From: Lactobacillus paragasseri
GTDB taxonomy: Bacteria; Bacillota; Bacilli; Lactobacillales; Lactobacillaceae
Length of the DNA stretch: 64,000 bases
Assembly (NCBI RefSeq): GCF_003584685.1
Contig: NZ_AP018549.1
Location: 744,001 to 808,000 of the forward strand
Reading direction: 5' to 3'
Both the position numbers and the translations under genes were made by a program. The notes beneath the pieces are model-generated. The model worked only from the letters and a program-made list of their open reading frames with translations. It did no database searches and was not told the DNA's origin. This document shows, piece after piece, positions 7,851-16,905 of this stretch; the first letter of the stretch is position 1; each line of letters starts with the position of its first letter.

Positions 7851-9608
7851 ATGAAGAAAGGCAAATTAATCAGCACATTAACTTTGCTTTCAGGTGTTGC
7901 CTTAACTTTAGCAGCCTGTGGTAATAACAACAAAGATACGAGTCACCCTAACTTTAAGGAGTATACTCCTAAAAAAGCAATAAAAAATGGTGGTAGCGTT
8001 AGTGTTGCCGTAGTTACTGATACACCTTTTACTGGTATTTTTAACGATGAGCTATCAACTAACAATACTGACTCAGAAGTTATGCAATATGGTGATGAGT
8101 CATTGTTTGCAACTAACGACACCTATAAATTTGTTAAAGGCGGAGTTGCTGATATTAAGATTAATAAGAATGCAAAAACTGCAACTATTACAATTAATCC
8201 TAAAGTTAAATGGTCAGATGGTCAGCCATTAGTTGCTAAAGACTATGAATATGCCTATGAAATTATTGCTAATAAGGCAACGCATTCTCAACGTTATACT
8301 TCAAGTTTAGCTGACCTTGAAGGGTTAGAAGAATATCATGAAGGAAAATCTGATACTATTTCTGGTATTGAAATGCCAGAGGGTGAAAATGGTCGTACAG
8401 TAGTACTTCATTTTAAAGAAATGAAGCCTGGCATGAACCAAAGTGGTAATGGTTATATTTGGGAGGCAGCTGCCCCTTACCATTATTTAAAAGATGTGCC
8501 ATTTGATAAGCTGATTTCAAGTAATAAGGTTCGTAAAAATCCATTATTCTATGGTCCTTACAAGGTAAGCAAGGTGGTTCGTGGACAATCAGTATCATGG
8601 GTTCCGAATGAACATTATTACAAGGGTAAGCCACACTTAAATAAAATTACAGCTTCTGTAATTACACCAGCTTCAGTTGCTCAATCCATTAAGAGTAATA
8701 AGTTTGATGTAACTCAAGTAAGTAATTCACAGTGGCCTAATATTAAAGGAACTAAAGGAGTAAACTTTATTGCAAATATTCCACTTTCATATTCTTACCT
8801 AGGCTTTAAAGTGGGTAAGTGGGATTCAGCTAAGGGCGAAAACGTGATGAATAAAGATGCTAAGATGAACAACAGAGCATTACGTCAAGCTATTGCCTAT
8901 GGTATGAATGTTGATCAAGTTTACAAGAGATATTCATATGGTCTTTCATTTAGAATTCCTACTTTAATTCCAAAACAATTCGGTGATTACTTCGATAAAG
9001 ATGTTAAGGGCTATACTTATAACATTAAAAAGGGTAACGAATTACTTGATAAGGCAGGCTACAAGAAGAAGGGTGCTTACCGTGTACAACCAAATGGCAA
9101 GCCTTTGACTATTCGTTTAGCTGCGATGACTGGTAGCAAGGTTCAAGAACCAATTATTCAAAATTACATCCAGCAATGGAAGAAATTGGGCTTGAATGTT
9201 AAGTTAACTAGTGGCCGTTTGATGGAAATGAATTCCTTCTACGATAAAGTTCAAAATGATTCTAAAGATGTTGATATGTTTATTGGTGCATGGTCACTTT
9301 CTTCAGAGCCTTCACCTCAAGACTTGTACGGTGCTAAGGCTCCATTTAACTACAGTAGATTTGTTACTAAAGAAAATACTGATTTGTTGAACGATATTGA
9401 TTCTCAAAAAGCCTTTAATAACAGCTATAGAGTTAAGAAATTCCACCAATGGCAAGCATATATGGACAAGGAAGCTTACGTTGTTCCAGTTTCAAATAGT
9501 TACAGTATTTATGCTGTTAACAACAAGTTGACCGGTTACTCATTAGCTCCATCTAAGAGTATGGGTGGCGGATTCCCTAATTGGTACTATGTTGGTTATG
9601 CTAAATAA
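7851..9608 (+). CDS. oppA2: oligopeptide-binding lipoprotein OppA, second copy
   Basis: A tandem paralogue of the preceding lipoprotein, 585 residues, same family and presumed role with OppBCDF. The signal peptide differs from the first copy only near the start and keeps the LAAC lipobox with Cys23. The central and C-terminal regions (NVMNKDAKMNNRALRQAIAY, YRVQPNGKPLTIRLAAMTG) are nearly identical to oppA1, while the segment just after the lipobox and the C-terminal 15 residues differ most. The start at 7851 follows TTGGAGG. Divergence may reflect different peptide preference, which is inference. It ends 104 bases before rnc, with a terminator between. Confidence 0.94.
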   Translation: MKKGKLISTLTLLSGVALTLAACGNNNKDTSHPNFKEYTPKKAIKNGGSVSVAVVTDTPFTGIFNDELSTNNTDSEVMQYGDESLFATNDTYKFVKGGVADIKINKNAKTATITINPKVKWSDGQPLVAKDYEYAYEIIANKATHSQRYTSSLADLEGLEEYHEGKSDTISGIEMPEGENGRTVVLHFKEMKPGMNQSGNGYIWEAAAPYHYLKDVPFDKLISSNKVRKNPLFYGPYKVSKVVRGQSVSWVPNEHYYKGKPHLNKITASVITPASVAQSIKSNKFDVTQVSNSQWPNIKGTKGVNFIANIPLSYSYLGFKVGKWDSAKGENVMNKDAKMNNRALRQAIAYGMNVDQVYKRYSYGLSFRIPTLIPKQFGDYFDKDVKGYTYNIKKGNELLDKAGYKKKGAYRVQPNGKPLTIRLAAMTGSKVQEPIIQNYIQQWKKLGLNVKLTSGRLMEMNSFYDKVQNDSKDVDMFIGAWSLSSEPSPQDLYGAKAPFNYSRFVTKENTDLLNDIDSQKAFNNSYRVKKFHQWQAYMDKEAYVVPVSNSYSIYAVNNKLTGYSLAPSKSMGGGFPNWYYVGYAK

Positions 9609-9620
9609 ATCAAATAAACA

Positions 9621-9650
9621 AAAGGTGCGACTGATGGCCGCGCCTTTTTC
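9621..9650 (+). terminator. terminator after oppA2
   Basis: Stem AAAGGTGCG / CGCGCCTTT (one G-U pair) with loop ACTGATGGC, then a T-rich tail. Ends the opp region. Confidence 0.85.
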
Positions 9651-9679
9651 TTTAGCTTTTTTTAATAGCAGAAAATAGG

Positions 9680-9685
9680 TATAAT
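9680..9685 (+). promoter_or_regulatory. candidate -10 element for rnc-smc-ftsY
   Basis: A perfect TATAAT 27 bases before the rnc ATG. No good -35 hexamer is visible at 16-18 bases; the matching position is a T run. It lies immediately after the opp terminator, where a new promoter is needed. Confidence 0.5.
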
Positions 9686-9711
9686 TAAAGGGTTAAAGAA
9701 AGGAAGCAACT

Positions 9712-10392
9712 ATGGTTTCAGTAGCTTTTAAAAATAATTTAAAAGAAAAATACGGAATAAAGTTTAATAACGAAAATTTACTTGAAGATGCATTCACTCA
9801 TTCTTCTTATGCAAATGAACATCCCGGGAGAAAAGATTATGAAAAGTTAGAGTTTCTAGGGGATGCTGTTCTTGAACTAGCTGTATCCGATTATCTATAT
9901 CGGCATTTTCCAAGATTAAATGAAGGTGAATTAACGCGAATGCGTTCTAATATTGTTAGAACTGAAGGATTTTCTGAATTTGCGATTGAATGTGGTTTTC
10001 CAGCAGAAATTAATCTTGGTAAGGGAGAAGAAAAGGCTGGGGCAAGAAAGCGCAAGACACTTCTTGAAGATGTCTTTGAGGCATTTAATGGAGCATTGTT
10101 CTTAGATCAAGGAATGCCAGCTGTACAACATTTCTTGCATTTGACAGTTTATCCATTGATTGCTGAAGGTGATTTTAACGCTTCAAGAGATTATAAGACT
10201 GAGCTTCAAGAACGTCTACAAGTAAATGGGCCAGTTAAGATTGAATATCAAGTAATTGCCGAAGATGAATCAAAGCCATCCTTTAAAGTACAATTACTTG
10301 TAAATGATAAAAAGATTTCTGAAGGACAAGGCCGCAATAAAAAAGCTGCTGAGCAGCAAGCGGCTCAAGCTGCATTAGATAAAAATAAATAA
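9712..10392 (+). CDS. rnc: ribonuclease III
   Basis: RNase III is the double-strand-specific endoribonuclease that processes rRNA precursors and structured mRNAs. The 226-residue protein has the catalytic signature YEKLEFLGDAVLEL near residue 42, the second catalytic segment KTLLEDVFEAFNGALFLD near residue 115, and a C-terminal double-stranded RNA-binding domain ending GQGRNKKAAEQQAAQAAL. Both domains are complete. It is the first gene of the conserved rnc-smc-ftsY set; smc starts 14 bases after its stop. Confidence 0.97.
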   Translation: MVSVAFKNNLKEKYGIKFNNENLLEDAFTHSSYANEHPGRKDYEKLEFLGDAVLELAVSDYLYRHFPRLNEGELTRMRSNIVRTEGFSEFAIECGFPAEINLGKGEEKAGARKRKTLLEDVFEAFNGALFLDQGMPAVQHFLHLTVYPLIAEGDFNASRDYKTELQERLQVNGPVKIEYQVIAEDESKPSFKVQLLVNDKKISEGQGRNKKAAEQQAAQAALDKNK

Positions 10393-10406
10393 GAAAAGGT
10401 GAGTCT

Positions 10407-13400
10407 GTGCCACTACAACAATTAGTTTTAAATGGTTTTAAGTCTTTTGCTGATAAGACGACAATTAGATTTAATAATGGTATTACGGGAATCGTTGGTC
10501 CAAATGGTAGTGGAAAAAGTAACATTACTGAAGCAATTCGCTGGGTAATGGGTGAAGGTTCTGCCAAGTCTTTACGTGGTGAAAATATGAAAGATGTTAT
10601 TTTCGCTGGTAGTCAAATGCGTGCTCCAATGAATCATGCTGAAGTGGAGTTGATTTTCGATAACCGCGACCACCAACTTGCTTCTGATGAAAAAGAAGTT
10701 ATCGTAACCAGAAAAATTTTGCGTAACGGCGAAAGTGATTATCTTTTAAATCATCATCCCGTAAGATTAAAAGATGTTAGAACACTTTTTATTGAGTCAG
10801 GTATGTCTTCTGACAGTTTGGGCATCATTTCTCAAGGAAAAGTTGATGAAATTCTTAATTCTAAACCGCAGCAGCGTCGCGGGATCTTTGAAGAAGCAGC
10901 TGGTGTGCTTCATTTTAAACAACAAAAAGAAACTGCTTTAAAGCAATTAGATAAGACTAATGCTAATTTAATTAGAATTAATGACTTAGTTAAAGAATTA
11001 GAAGGCAGAATTGAGCCACTTCATGAACAAAGTTCTTTAGCAAAAGAATATAAGTTTCAAAAAGAACAGCTAGACCATAAGTTAAAGCAACTTTTAGGTT
11101 TAGAAATTGAAAGCTTAAATGAAGAGAAAAAAGATGTTGCTAAGAAAGCAAATACTAATCAAGAGATACTTGATAAGTTAGATAATGAAGTTAAGCAATC
11201 ACAGGCTGATTTAGAAGAAAAACGCAAACAATCAAATAAACGTCACGCTGAAAAAGATGAAAAACAACAAGAGCTGTTATCTTTGACGCAAAAACTTGCT
11301 GCTCTTAATACTGATCTTCAGATGCACCAACAATCAAGAGAATATGATGTTGCGACACAAAAAGAATATAATGCTCAGGCTGAAGAATTAAAAGAACGAC
11401 AAAAACATTTATATAAGCAGCTGACGGCTAATGAAGAAGATCTAAAGAGTCAGAATCAAGTTCTTGCAGAATTTTTAAAGAAACAAAAGGAATTAAAGCA
11501 GGAACTTAAGCAAGGACCAGAACAATTAAATAATCAGTTAGAGAAAGTTCGATCCGATTATATTCAAACTTTACAAGATCAAACTAGCAATAATAACGAG
11601 ATTGTTTACCTAAAAAATGAATTGACGCGAAGCCAAAAATCAAGCAATAATCGCCAGCAAGAGGTTGAAGAGCAATTAGCAGTAGCGAAAAAAGTTCTTG
11701 CAGAACTAAAGAAGCAAGGCCATGATCTTGTTTTAAAACGACAACAATTAAATGAAACTATTTCGTCTCTTGACCAAAAGATTACTCAAAAAAGTAAGCT
11801 TAAAGATCAAAATGAACAAACCTATTTGAGTGTCAGAAATAAATTACAACAGATTTCTGCGCAAGTAGAGGGGCTAAAGCGAATTAGAGATCGCCATGAA
11901 GGTTATTATTATGGAGTTAAATACGTTTTAAACCATCAAAGTGATTTTCATGGAATTGTTGGTGTTATTGGCGAGCTGATTTCTTTCCCAGCTGAATTAG
12001 AAGCAGCCTTATCAACTGCTTTAAGTGGCGGAGTACAAGATTTAGTAACTATTGACCAGAATAGTGCAAGAGATGCAATTAATTTGCTAAAACAAACTCG
12101 AAGCGGGAGAGCTACCTTTTTACCATTAGATGGCTTGCGTCATAATGAAATTGCAACTTCTACATTGAATTCTCTTCAAAGCATCGAAGGATTTAAGGGT
12201 GTAGCGGCAGATTTAGTAACTGCTAAAACTAAAGTTAATATTTCAAATGCAATTTCTTATCTTTTAGGGAATGTGTTAGTAGTTGATACTATTGATACAG
12301 CTTTACGTGTTCAACGCAGAATTGGTCGTTACTATCGTATTGTTACTTTAGACGGAGATATTATTAGCCCTGGTGGAAGTATGACGGGGGGAACCAGAAA
12401 TACCAGAAATAATTCTCCACTTGCAACTAATGCGGAAATTGATAAATTAACAAATCAAATTAAAGTTGGTAAAGAAAAATTTGCTAAATTAGAAGCGACT
12501 TTGAATGATCTAAATCATAAGTTATCTGATTTACAAACTGACTTAGAAACCAAAAATACTGAATTGAATTCTTTAAATCAAAAGATTAGTGAACAAGCAA
12601 TTAAGTATGAAAATGAAGAAAAAGAAGTAAAGCGACTAAATCAGTTAAACGATCTACAACAAAAAGCTGAGCTTGAGAAAAAGCAAGAAGAAGCAGAACT
12701 TACCAGTCGCCTTGAAAAGGCACAAGTTAAAAAAGATCAACTTGAGAAGCTAGCTCAAACACAAAGGTCAAAAATGGATCAGTTAAAGAGTGATCTAAAT
12801 GATTTTGATGAGGCTTATCAAAAACTTCAGACTAAATTAAGTAACTTAAATTCTGATTTGGCTGTAGTAAAGAATAAGCTTGAAAACCTTAATGCGAAAA
12901 AAGCAGAATTAGAAGAGCAATTGGTAAATACTAATTCTAGACTTAAAGACATTGATGAAAAAATCAAGGCACTTGCTTTATCTCAAAATGGTCAAAGCGA
13001 AACTGAGATAGAAGAGCAAGTCGCTGAATTAAGTAAAAAGAAAAAGCAGATGCAACAAGCTTTAGCTGAAATAAACCAAGATTTAGGTAAATTTGATGCT
13101 CAGATAAATAATCTTGACCAAGTAGCAACCAGAAATTATAACTTACGTAAAAACACAGCTGCCGAACAGGAAGAATATTCTGCAAAACTTGGAGAATTAA
13201 AATCTCAAATCAATCAAAAACTTGGTACTTTGAGTGAAGAATATTCTTTGACTTTTGAAGCTGCGTTGCAATTGTCTAAAGGACAGAATACAACAGAGTT
13301 GCGTAAAAAGTTAGAGCGTGAGGTTCATTTGCATAAGATGTCTTTAGCAGATATTGGCGAAGTAAATCTGAATGCGATTGAAGAATACGAAGATGTTAAA

Positions 13401-13967
13401 ACTCGTTATGATTTCTTAAATGGCCAGCAGACTGATTTACTAAAGGCTAGAAAAGATATTGAAGAGTCTATGTCTAAACTTGACGACGAAGTAAAGAACC
13501 GCTTTAGTACAACCTTCCATCAAATAGAAAAGAGTTTTGCAAAGATCTTTCCAATTATGTTTGACGGAGGACATGCAAGATTAGAGCTAACTGATCCTAA
13601 GAACTTACTTGAAACGGGAATTGAGATTATTGCCCAGCCGCCTGGCAAAAAGTCACAAAAATTAACGCTTTTGTCTGGTGGTGAAAGAGCTTTAACTGCA
13701 ATTACCTTACTATTTGCAATGCTACAAGTTAATCCCGTCCCATTCTGTATTTTAGATGAGGTAGAAGCAGCTTTAGATGAAACTAATGTTGATCGCTTTG
13801 CTCAGTTCTTGAATCACTATGACATGAAGACTCAGTTTATTGTAATTACTCACCGTCGCGGTACAATGCAAAAAGCAGATAATTTATATGGAATTGTAAT
13901 GCAGGAATCTGGTATTTCCAAGGTTTTATCGGTATCGTTAAACGAAATTAAGAAAGAAGTGAATTAG
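10407..13967 (+). CDS. smc: chromosome segregation protein SMC
   Basis: SMC dimers with ScpA/ScpB compact and individualise the replicated chromosome. The 1186-residue protein has the expected five-part form: N-terminal ATPase half with Walker A GPNGSGKSN near residue 32, a long coiled coil rich in K, E and Q (about 170-500), a hinge around 510-670 ending SPGGSMTGG, a second coiled coil, and a C-terminal head with the signature LTLLSGGERALTA and Walker B FCILDEVEAALDE. GTG start at 10407, preceded by AAAAGGTGAG. It ends two bases before ftsY, so the two are translationally close. Confidence 0.97.
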   Translation: MPLQQLVLNGFKSFADKTTIRFNNGITGIVGPNGSGKSNITEAIRWVMGEGSAKSLRGENMKDVIFAGSQMRAPMNHAEVELIFDNRDHQLASDEKEVIVTRKILRNGESDYLLNHHPVRLKDVRTLFIESGMSSDSLGIISQGKVDEILNSKPQQRRGIFEEAAGVLHFKQQKETALKQLDKTNANLIRINDLVKELEGRIEPLHEQSSLAKEYKFQKEQLDHKLKQLLGLEIESLNEEKKDVAKKANTNQEILDKLDNEVKQSQADLEEKRKQSNKRHAEKDEKQQELLSLTQKLAALNTDLQMHQQSREYDVATQKEYNAQAEELKERQKHLYKQLTANEEDLKSQNQVLAEFLKKQKELKQELKQGPEQLNNQLEKVRSDYIQTLQDQTSNNNEIVYLKNELTRSQKSSNNRQQEVEEQLAVAKKVLAELKKQGHDLVLKRQQLNETISSLDQKITQKSKLKDQNEQTYLSVRNKLQQISAQVEGLKRIRDRHEGYYYGVKYVLNHQSDFHGIVGVIGELISFPAELEAALSTALSGGVQDLVTIDQNSARDAINLLKQTRSGRATFLPLDGLRHNEIATSTLNSLQSIEGFKGVAADLVTAKTKVNISNAISYLLGNVLVVDTIDTALRVQRRIGRYYRIVTLDGDIISPGGSMTGGTRNTRNNSPLATNAEIDKLTNQIKVGKEKFAKLEATLNDLNHKLSDLQTDLETKNTELNSLNQKISEQAIKYENEEKEVKRLNQLNDLQQKAELEKKQEEAELTSRLEKAQVKKDQLEKLAQTQRSKMDQLKSDLNDFDEAYQKLQTKLSNLNSDLAVVKNKLENLNAKKAELEEQLVNTNSRLKDIDEKIKALALSQNGQSETEIEEQVAELSKKKKQMQQALAEINQDLGKFDAQINNLDQVATRNYNLRKNTAAEQEEYSAKLGELKSQINQKLGTLSEEYSLTFEAALQLSKGQNTTELRKKLEREVHLHKMSLADIGEVNLNAIEEYEDVKTRYDFLNGQQTDLLKARKDIEESMSKLDDEVKNRFSTTFHQIEKSFAKIFPIMFDGGHARLELTDPKNLLETGIEIIAQPPGKKSQKLTLLSGGERALTAITLLFAMLQVNPVPFCILDEVEAALDETNVDRFAQFLNHYDMKTQFIVITHRRGTMQKADNLYGIVMQESGISKVLSVSLNEIKKEVN

Positions 13968-13969
13968 CA

Positions 13970-15301
13970 GTGGGGTTATTTGATAAGATCAAAAAATCTC
14001 TTTTTGGTCATAAAGATGAAGATCAAGAAGAAAAAGAAGAACATAAAGTAGATGAAGAAACGACTGAAGAAGCTCAAGATTCTGAAGTGAATACTGAGGC
14101 TGAAGAACCTGAAAACGAGTCAGACCTAGCTTTAAAAGAAACTAACAAGCCTGATGAAGAAACCGAAGACTCTGACGAAACTCCTGGCTGGAGTGATGCT
14201 GGTAGTGCTTTTGAAGAAAGTCAAAACGAAGTAGAAGAAAAGACAACTAAAGCTGAAGATACTTCTTTAGAAGAATCAAAATCTGAAGAATATGAAGATA
14301 AGATTTCAGTGTCTGAGCCAGAGACTGATTTAGCTGAAAATACTGAAGAAGAATCAGCTGAAAAAGAAGATGAACAAGAGCGATATGATAAAGGATTGGA
14401 AAAGACGAATCATTCCTTTGGTGCTCGTCTGAATGCATTTTTTGCTAAGTTTAGAACAGTTGATGAAGACTTTTTTGATGACCTTGAAGACTTATTAATT
14501 GAATCAGATGTCGGTTTTGAAACTGCTGAAGAATTAACCGATTCTTTAAGGGATGAAGCAAAACTTCAAAATGCCAAAAGTCACGACGACTTAAAACAAG
14601 TCATTGTCGAAAAATTAGTTGATATTTATGACAAAGGCGGCGAAGGCAAAGATTCAAAACTAGCTGATGATCCAGAAGCAAAGCCAAATGTATATTTGTT
14701 TGTTGGTGTTAATGGAGCTGGTAAAACAACGACGATTGGTAAATTGGCCAAGAGAATCAAAGATTCAGGCAAGTCTGTCATGATGGTAGCAGCTGATACT
14801 TTTAGAGCTGGAGCTGTAGAGCAATTGGTTGAATGGGGACGACGTGATGGCGTCGAGGTAGTCACTGGACCTGAAAAAGCTGATCCTGCTTCTGTAGTTT
14901 ATGATGGTGTTAAAAAAGCTAAGGACAGACGAATAGATTTCCTATTAGTTGATACGGCTGGTCGTCTTCAAAATAAAGTAAACTTAATGAGTGAGCTGGA
15001 TAAAATCAAGCGAACAATAAAGAAAATCTTACCTGATCAACCTAATGAAGTTCTTTTAGTTCTTGATGGTTCAACTGGCCAAAACGCATTGCTTCAAGCA
15101 AAAGATTTTGATAAGACTACAAAACTTACAGGTTTAGTTTTAACCAAGCTTGATGGCTCATCTAAGGGTGGAGTAGTTTTAGCAATTAGAAATGAAATGG
15201 ATTTGCCAGTTAAATTAGTTGGTTTGGGAGAAAAGGTTGATGATTTAGCAAACTTTGACGCAGAAAAATTTGCAATCGGTCTCTTCCAAGGATTAATCTA
15301 A
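13970..15301 (+). CDS. ftsY: signal recognition particle receptor FtsY
   Basis: FtsY is the SRP receptor GTPase that docks ribosome-nascent chains with the SecYEG translocon. The first ~150 residues are a very acidic low-complexity A domain, rich in E, D and S. The conserved NG domain follows: GVNGAGKTTTIGKLA (P-loop), DTFRAGAVEQL, DTAGRLQNKVNLM and TKLDGSSKGG. Start is GTG 13970, two bases after the smc stop; there is little space for a ribosome site, consistent with coupling to smc. Length 443 residues, longer than Bacillus FtsY (about 330) because of the acidic extension. Confidence 0.96.
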   Translation: MGLFDKIKKSLFGHKDEDQEEKEEHKVDEETTEEAQDSEVNTEAEEPENESDLALKETNKPDEETEDSDETPGWSDAGSAFEESQNEVEEKTTKAEDTSLEESKSEEYEDKISVSEPETDLAENTEEESAEKEDEQERYDKGLEKTNHSFGARLNAFFAKFRTVDEDFFDDLEDLLIESDVGFETAEELTDSLRDEAKLQNAKSHDDLKQVIVEKLVDIYDKGGEGKDSKLADDPEAKPNVYLFVGVNGAGKTTTIGKLAKRIKDSGKSVMMVAADTFRAGAVEQLVEWGRRDGVEVVTGPEKADPASVVYDGVKKAKDRRIDFLLVDTAGRLQNKVNLMSELDKIKRTIKKILPDQPNEVLLVLDGSTGQNALLQAKDFDKTTKLTGLVLTKLDGSSKGGVVLAIRNEMDLPVKLVGLGEKVDDLANFDAEKFAIGLFQGLI

Positions 15302-15340
15302 TCATAGATGAAGCTATAAGTAATATAAAAGGAGTAAATA

Positions 15341-16765
15341 ATGAAGCATTTAAGCGCATGTACAACTATCTTAGTTGGTAAAAAAGCCTCAATTGATGGC
15401 TCAGTGATGATTTCACGTAATGATGATACAGCAGGTGCAATTACACCACAAAAGTTTATTATTGAACCAGCTGCTCATGGTGAAAAGGGACGTAAAATTA
15501 AGTCTTGGCTTAATAAATTTGAAATGGATCTTCCAGAAGATGCTCAAAGAGTACCAGCTGTTCCAAACGTTGACTATAAAAAATTAGGTTACTATGACGA
15601 AAGCGGTATTAATCAAAAGAATGTTGCAATGTCATGTACTGAATCAACTTATGGTAATGAAAGAACTTTGGCATTTGATCCATTAGTTGAAGATGGCTTA
15701 GATGAAGATTGTATGCAAACTGTAGTTTTGCCATACATTGACTCTGCTAGAGCTGGTGTTAAGCGTCTGGGTTCATTGATCAAGAAGTATGGATCTCCTG
15801 CTGGAAACTCAGTTTTATTTGGTGATAAAGATGAAGTTTGGTACATGGAAATTGTTACTGGTCACCACTGGGTTGCTCAACGTATTCCAGATGATTGTTA
15901 TGCAGCAACAGGTAACCGTGTAGCTATCCAACAAGTTAATTTTGATGATCCTGATAACTTTATGTGGAGTGAAGGAATTCAAGAATTTGTTGAAAAGAAC
16001 CACTTAAATCCTGATCACGAAGGTTGGAATTTCCGTCATATTTTTGGAACATATACTGAACAAGATCGTCACTACAATACTAGTCGTCAATGGTATATTC
16101 AAAAACTTTTCAATCCAGAAATTGAACAAGATCCTGAAGATCCAGATATTCCATTCATTAGAAAAGCTTCTAAGAAATTAGCTAAAGAAGATATTGAATT
16201 TGCACTAGGTTCTCATTATCAAGATACGCCATTTGATCCATTTGGCCATGGAACTGAAGAGGAAAAACACCGCTACCGTCCAATTGGATTAAACAGAACT
16301 CAAAACTCACATATCTTGCAGATTAGAAGTGATGTTCCTGAAGAAATGGCGGGTATTATGTGGTTATGTATTGGTGGTCCAACATTTACTCCATATATTC
16401 CATTCTTTGCTAATATGAATGAAACTGATCCATCATTTAACAACACTTCAATGACTTACAATAAAGAAGATGCTTGGTGGTATTACAAGTCCCTTGCTGC
16501 TTTGGTTGAAAGTCACTATCCTCAATTTGTTCAACTTGATACTAAGTACCTTGAAGAACTTAACCGCTATTACCGTGGTAGAGTTGAAGAAATCATTGAA
16601 AATGCTAAAGATTTGAGTGGCGAAGAATTAACTAACTACTTGACTCGTGAAAATCAAAAGACTGTTGCTCATACTAAGAAAGACAGTGAAGAATTGATGG
16701 GTCAAATGTTCACGGATGCCATTAAGATGTCTAAGTTAACATTTAAGATGGATCCAAATCTATAA
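15341..16765 (+). CDS. pepD: C69 family dipeptidase
   Basis: Intracellular dipeptidase of the Ntn-hydrolase C69 family (PepD/PepDA), which splits dipeptides released after oligopeptide uptake. The 474-residue protein begins MKHLSACTTILVGKKAS; Cys7 is the expected nucleophile, exposed after removal of the first six residues. Other family marks are DGSVMISRNDD, the MSCTESTYGNERTL segment and the SALVESHYP-like C-terminal helix. The start has a clear AAAAGGAG. It has its own terminator and lies between ftsY and ylxM, which are usually close neighbours of the SRP genes. Lactobacilli often have several PepD paralogues, so the exact subtype is unsure. Confidence 0.93.
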   Translation: MKHLSACTTILVGKKASIDGSVMISRNDDTAGAITPQKFIIEPAAHGEKGRKIKSWLNKFEMDLPEDAQRVPAVPNVDYKKLGYYDESGINQKNVAMSCTESTYGNERTLAFDPLVEDGLDEDCMQTVVLPYIDSARAGVKRLGSLIKKYGSPAGNSVLFGDKDEVWYMEIVTGHHWVAQRIPDDCYAATGNRVAIQQVNFDDPDNFMWSEGIQEFVEKNHLNPDHEGWNFRHIFGTYTEQDRHYNTSRQWYIQKLFNPEIEQDPEDPDIPFIRKASKKLAKEDIEFALGSHYQDTPFDPFGHGTEEEKHRYRPIGLNRTQNSHILQIRSDVPEEMAGIMWLCIGGPTFTPYIPFFANMNETDPSFNNTSMTYNKEDAWWYYKSLAALVESHYPQFVQLDTKYLEELNRYYRGRVEEIIENAKDLSGEELTNYLTRENQKTVAHTKKDSEELMGQMFTDAIKMSKLTFKMDPNL

Positions 16766-16782
16766 TTAAAAGCTTTAATAGA

Positions 16783-16819
16783 AAGAAGGTTAAGCGTTCA
16801 TTTGCTTAACCTTCTTTTT
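16783..16819 (+). terminator. terminator after pepD
   Basis: Thirteen-base perfect stem AAGAAGGTTAAGC (16783-16795) / GCTTAACCTTCTT (16804-16816) with an eight-base loop and T tail. Confidence 0.93.
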
Positions 16820-16879
16820 GATAAACTAAAAAAGTTGATTTAAAAGTATATGGCTATTATTTTAGAAAAACGTTTTTTT

Positions 16880-16888
16880 TGCTATACT
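16880..16888 (+). promoter_or_regulatory. extended -10 promoter of ylxM-ffh
   Basis: TGCTATACT at 16880-16888 is an extended -10; the -35 position (TTTTAG, 16860-16865) is poor. Predicted start near 16895 falls on the AAGGTGAG ribosome site (16894-16901), so the leader would be only about 11 bases. Confidence 0.55.
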
Positions 16889-16905
16889 GGTTCAAGGTGA
16901 GACAA

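Noticed and set aside
13970-14438. Antisense open frames opposite ftsY and other genes
   Set aside because: They mirror codon bias of the sense genes and have no ribosome sites or family resemblance.
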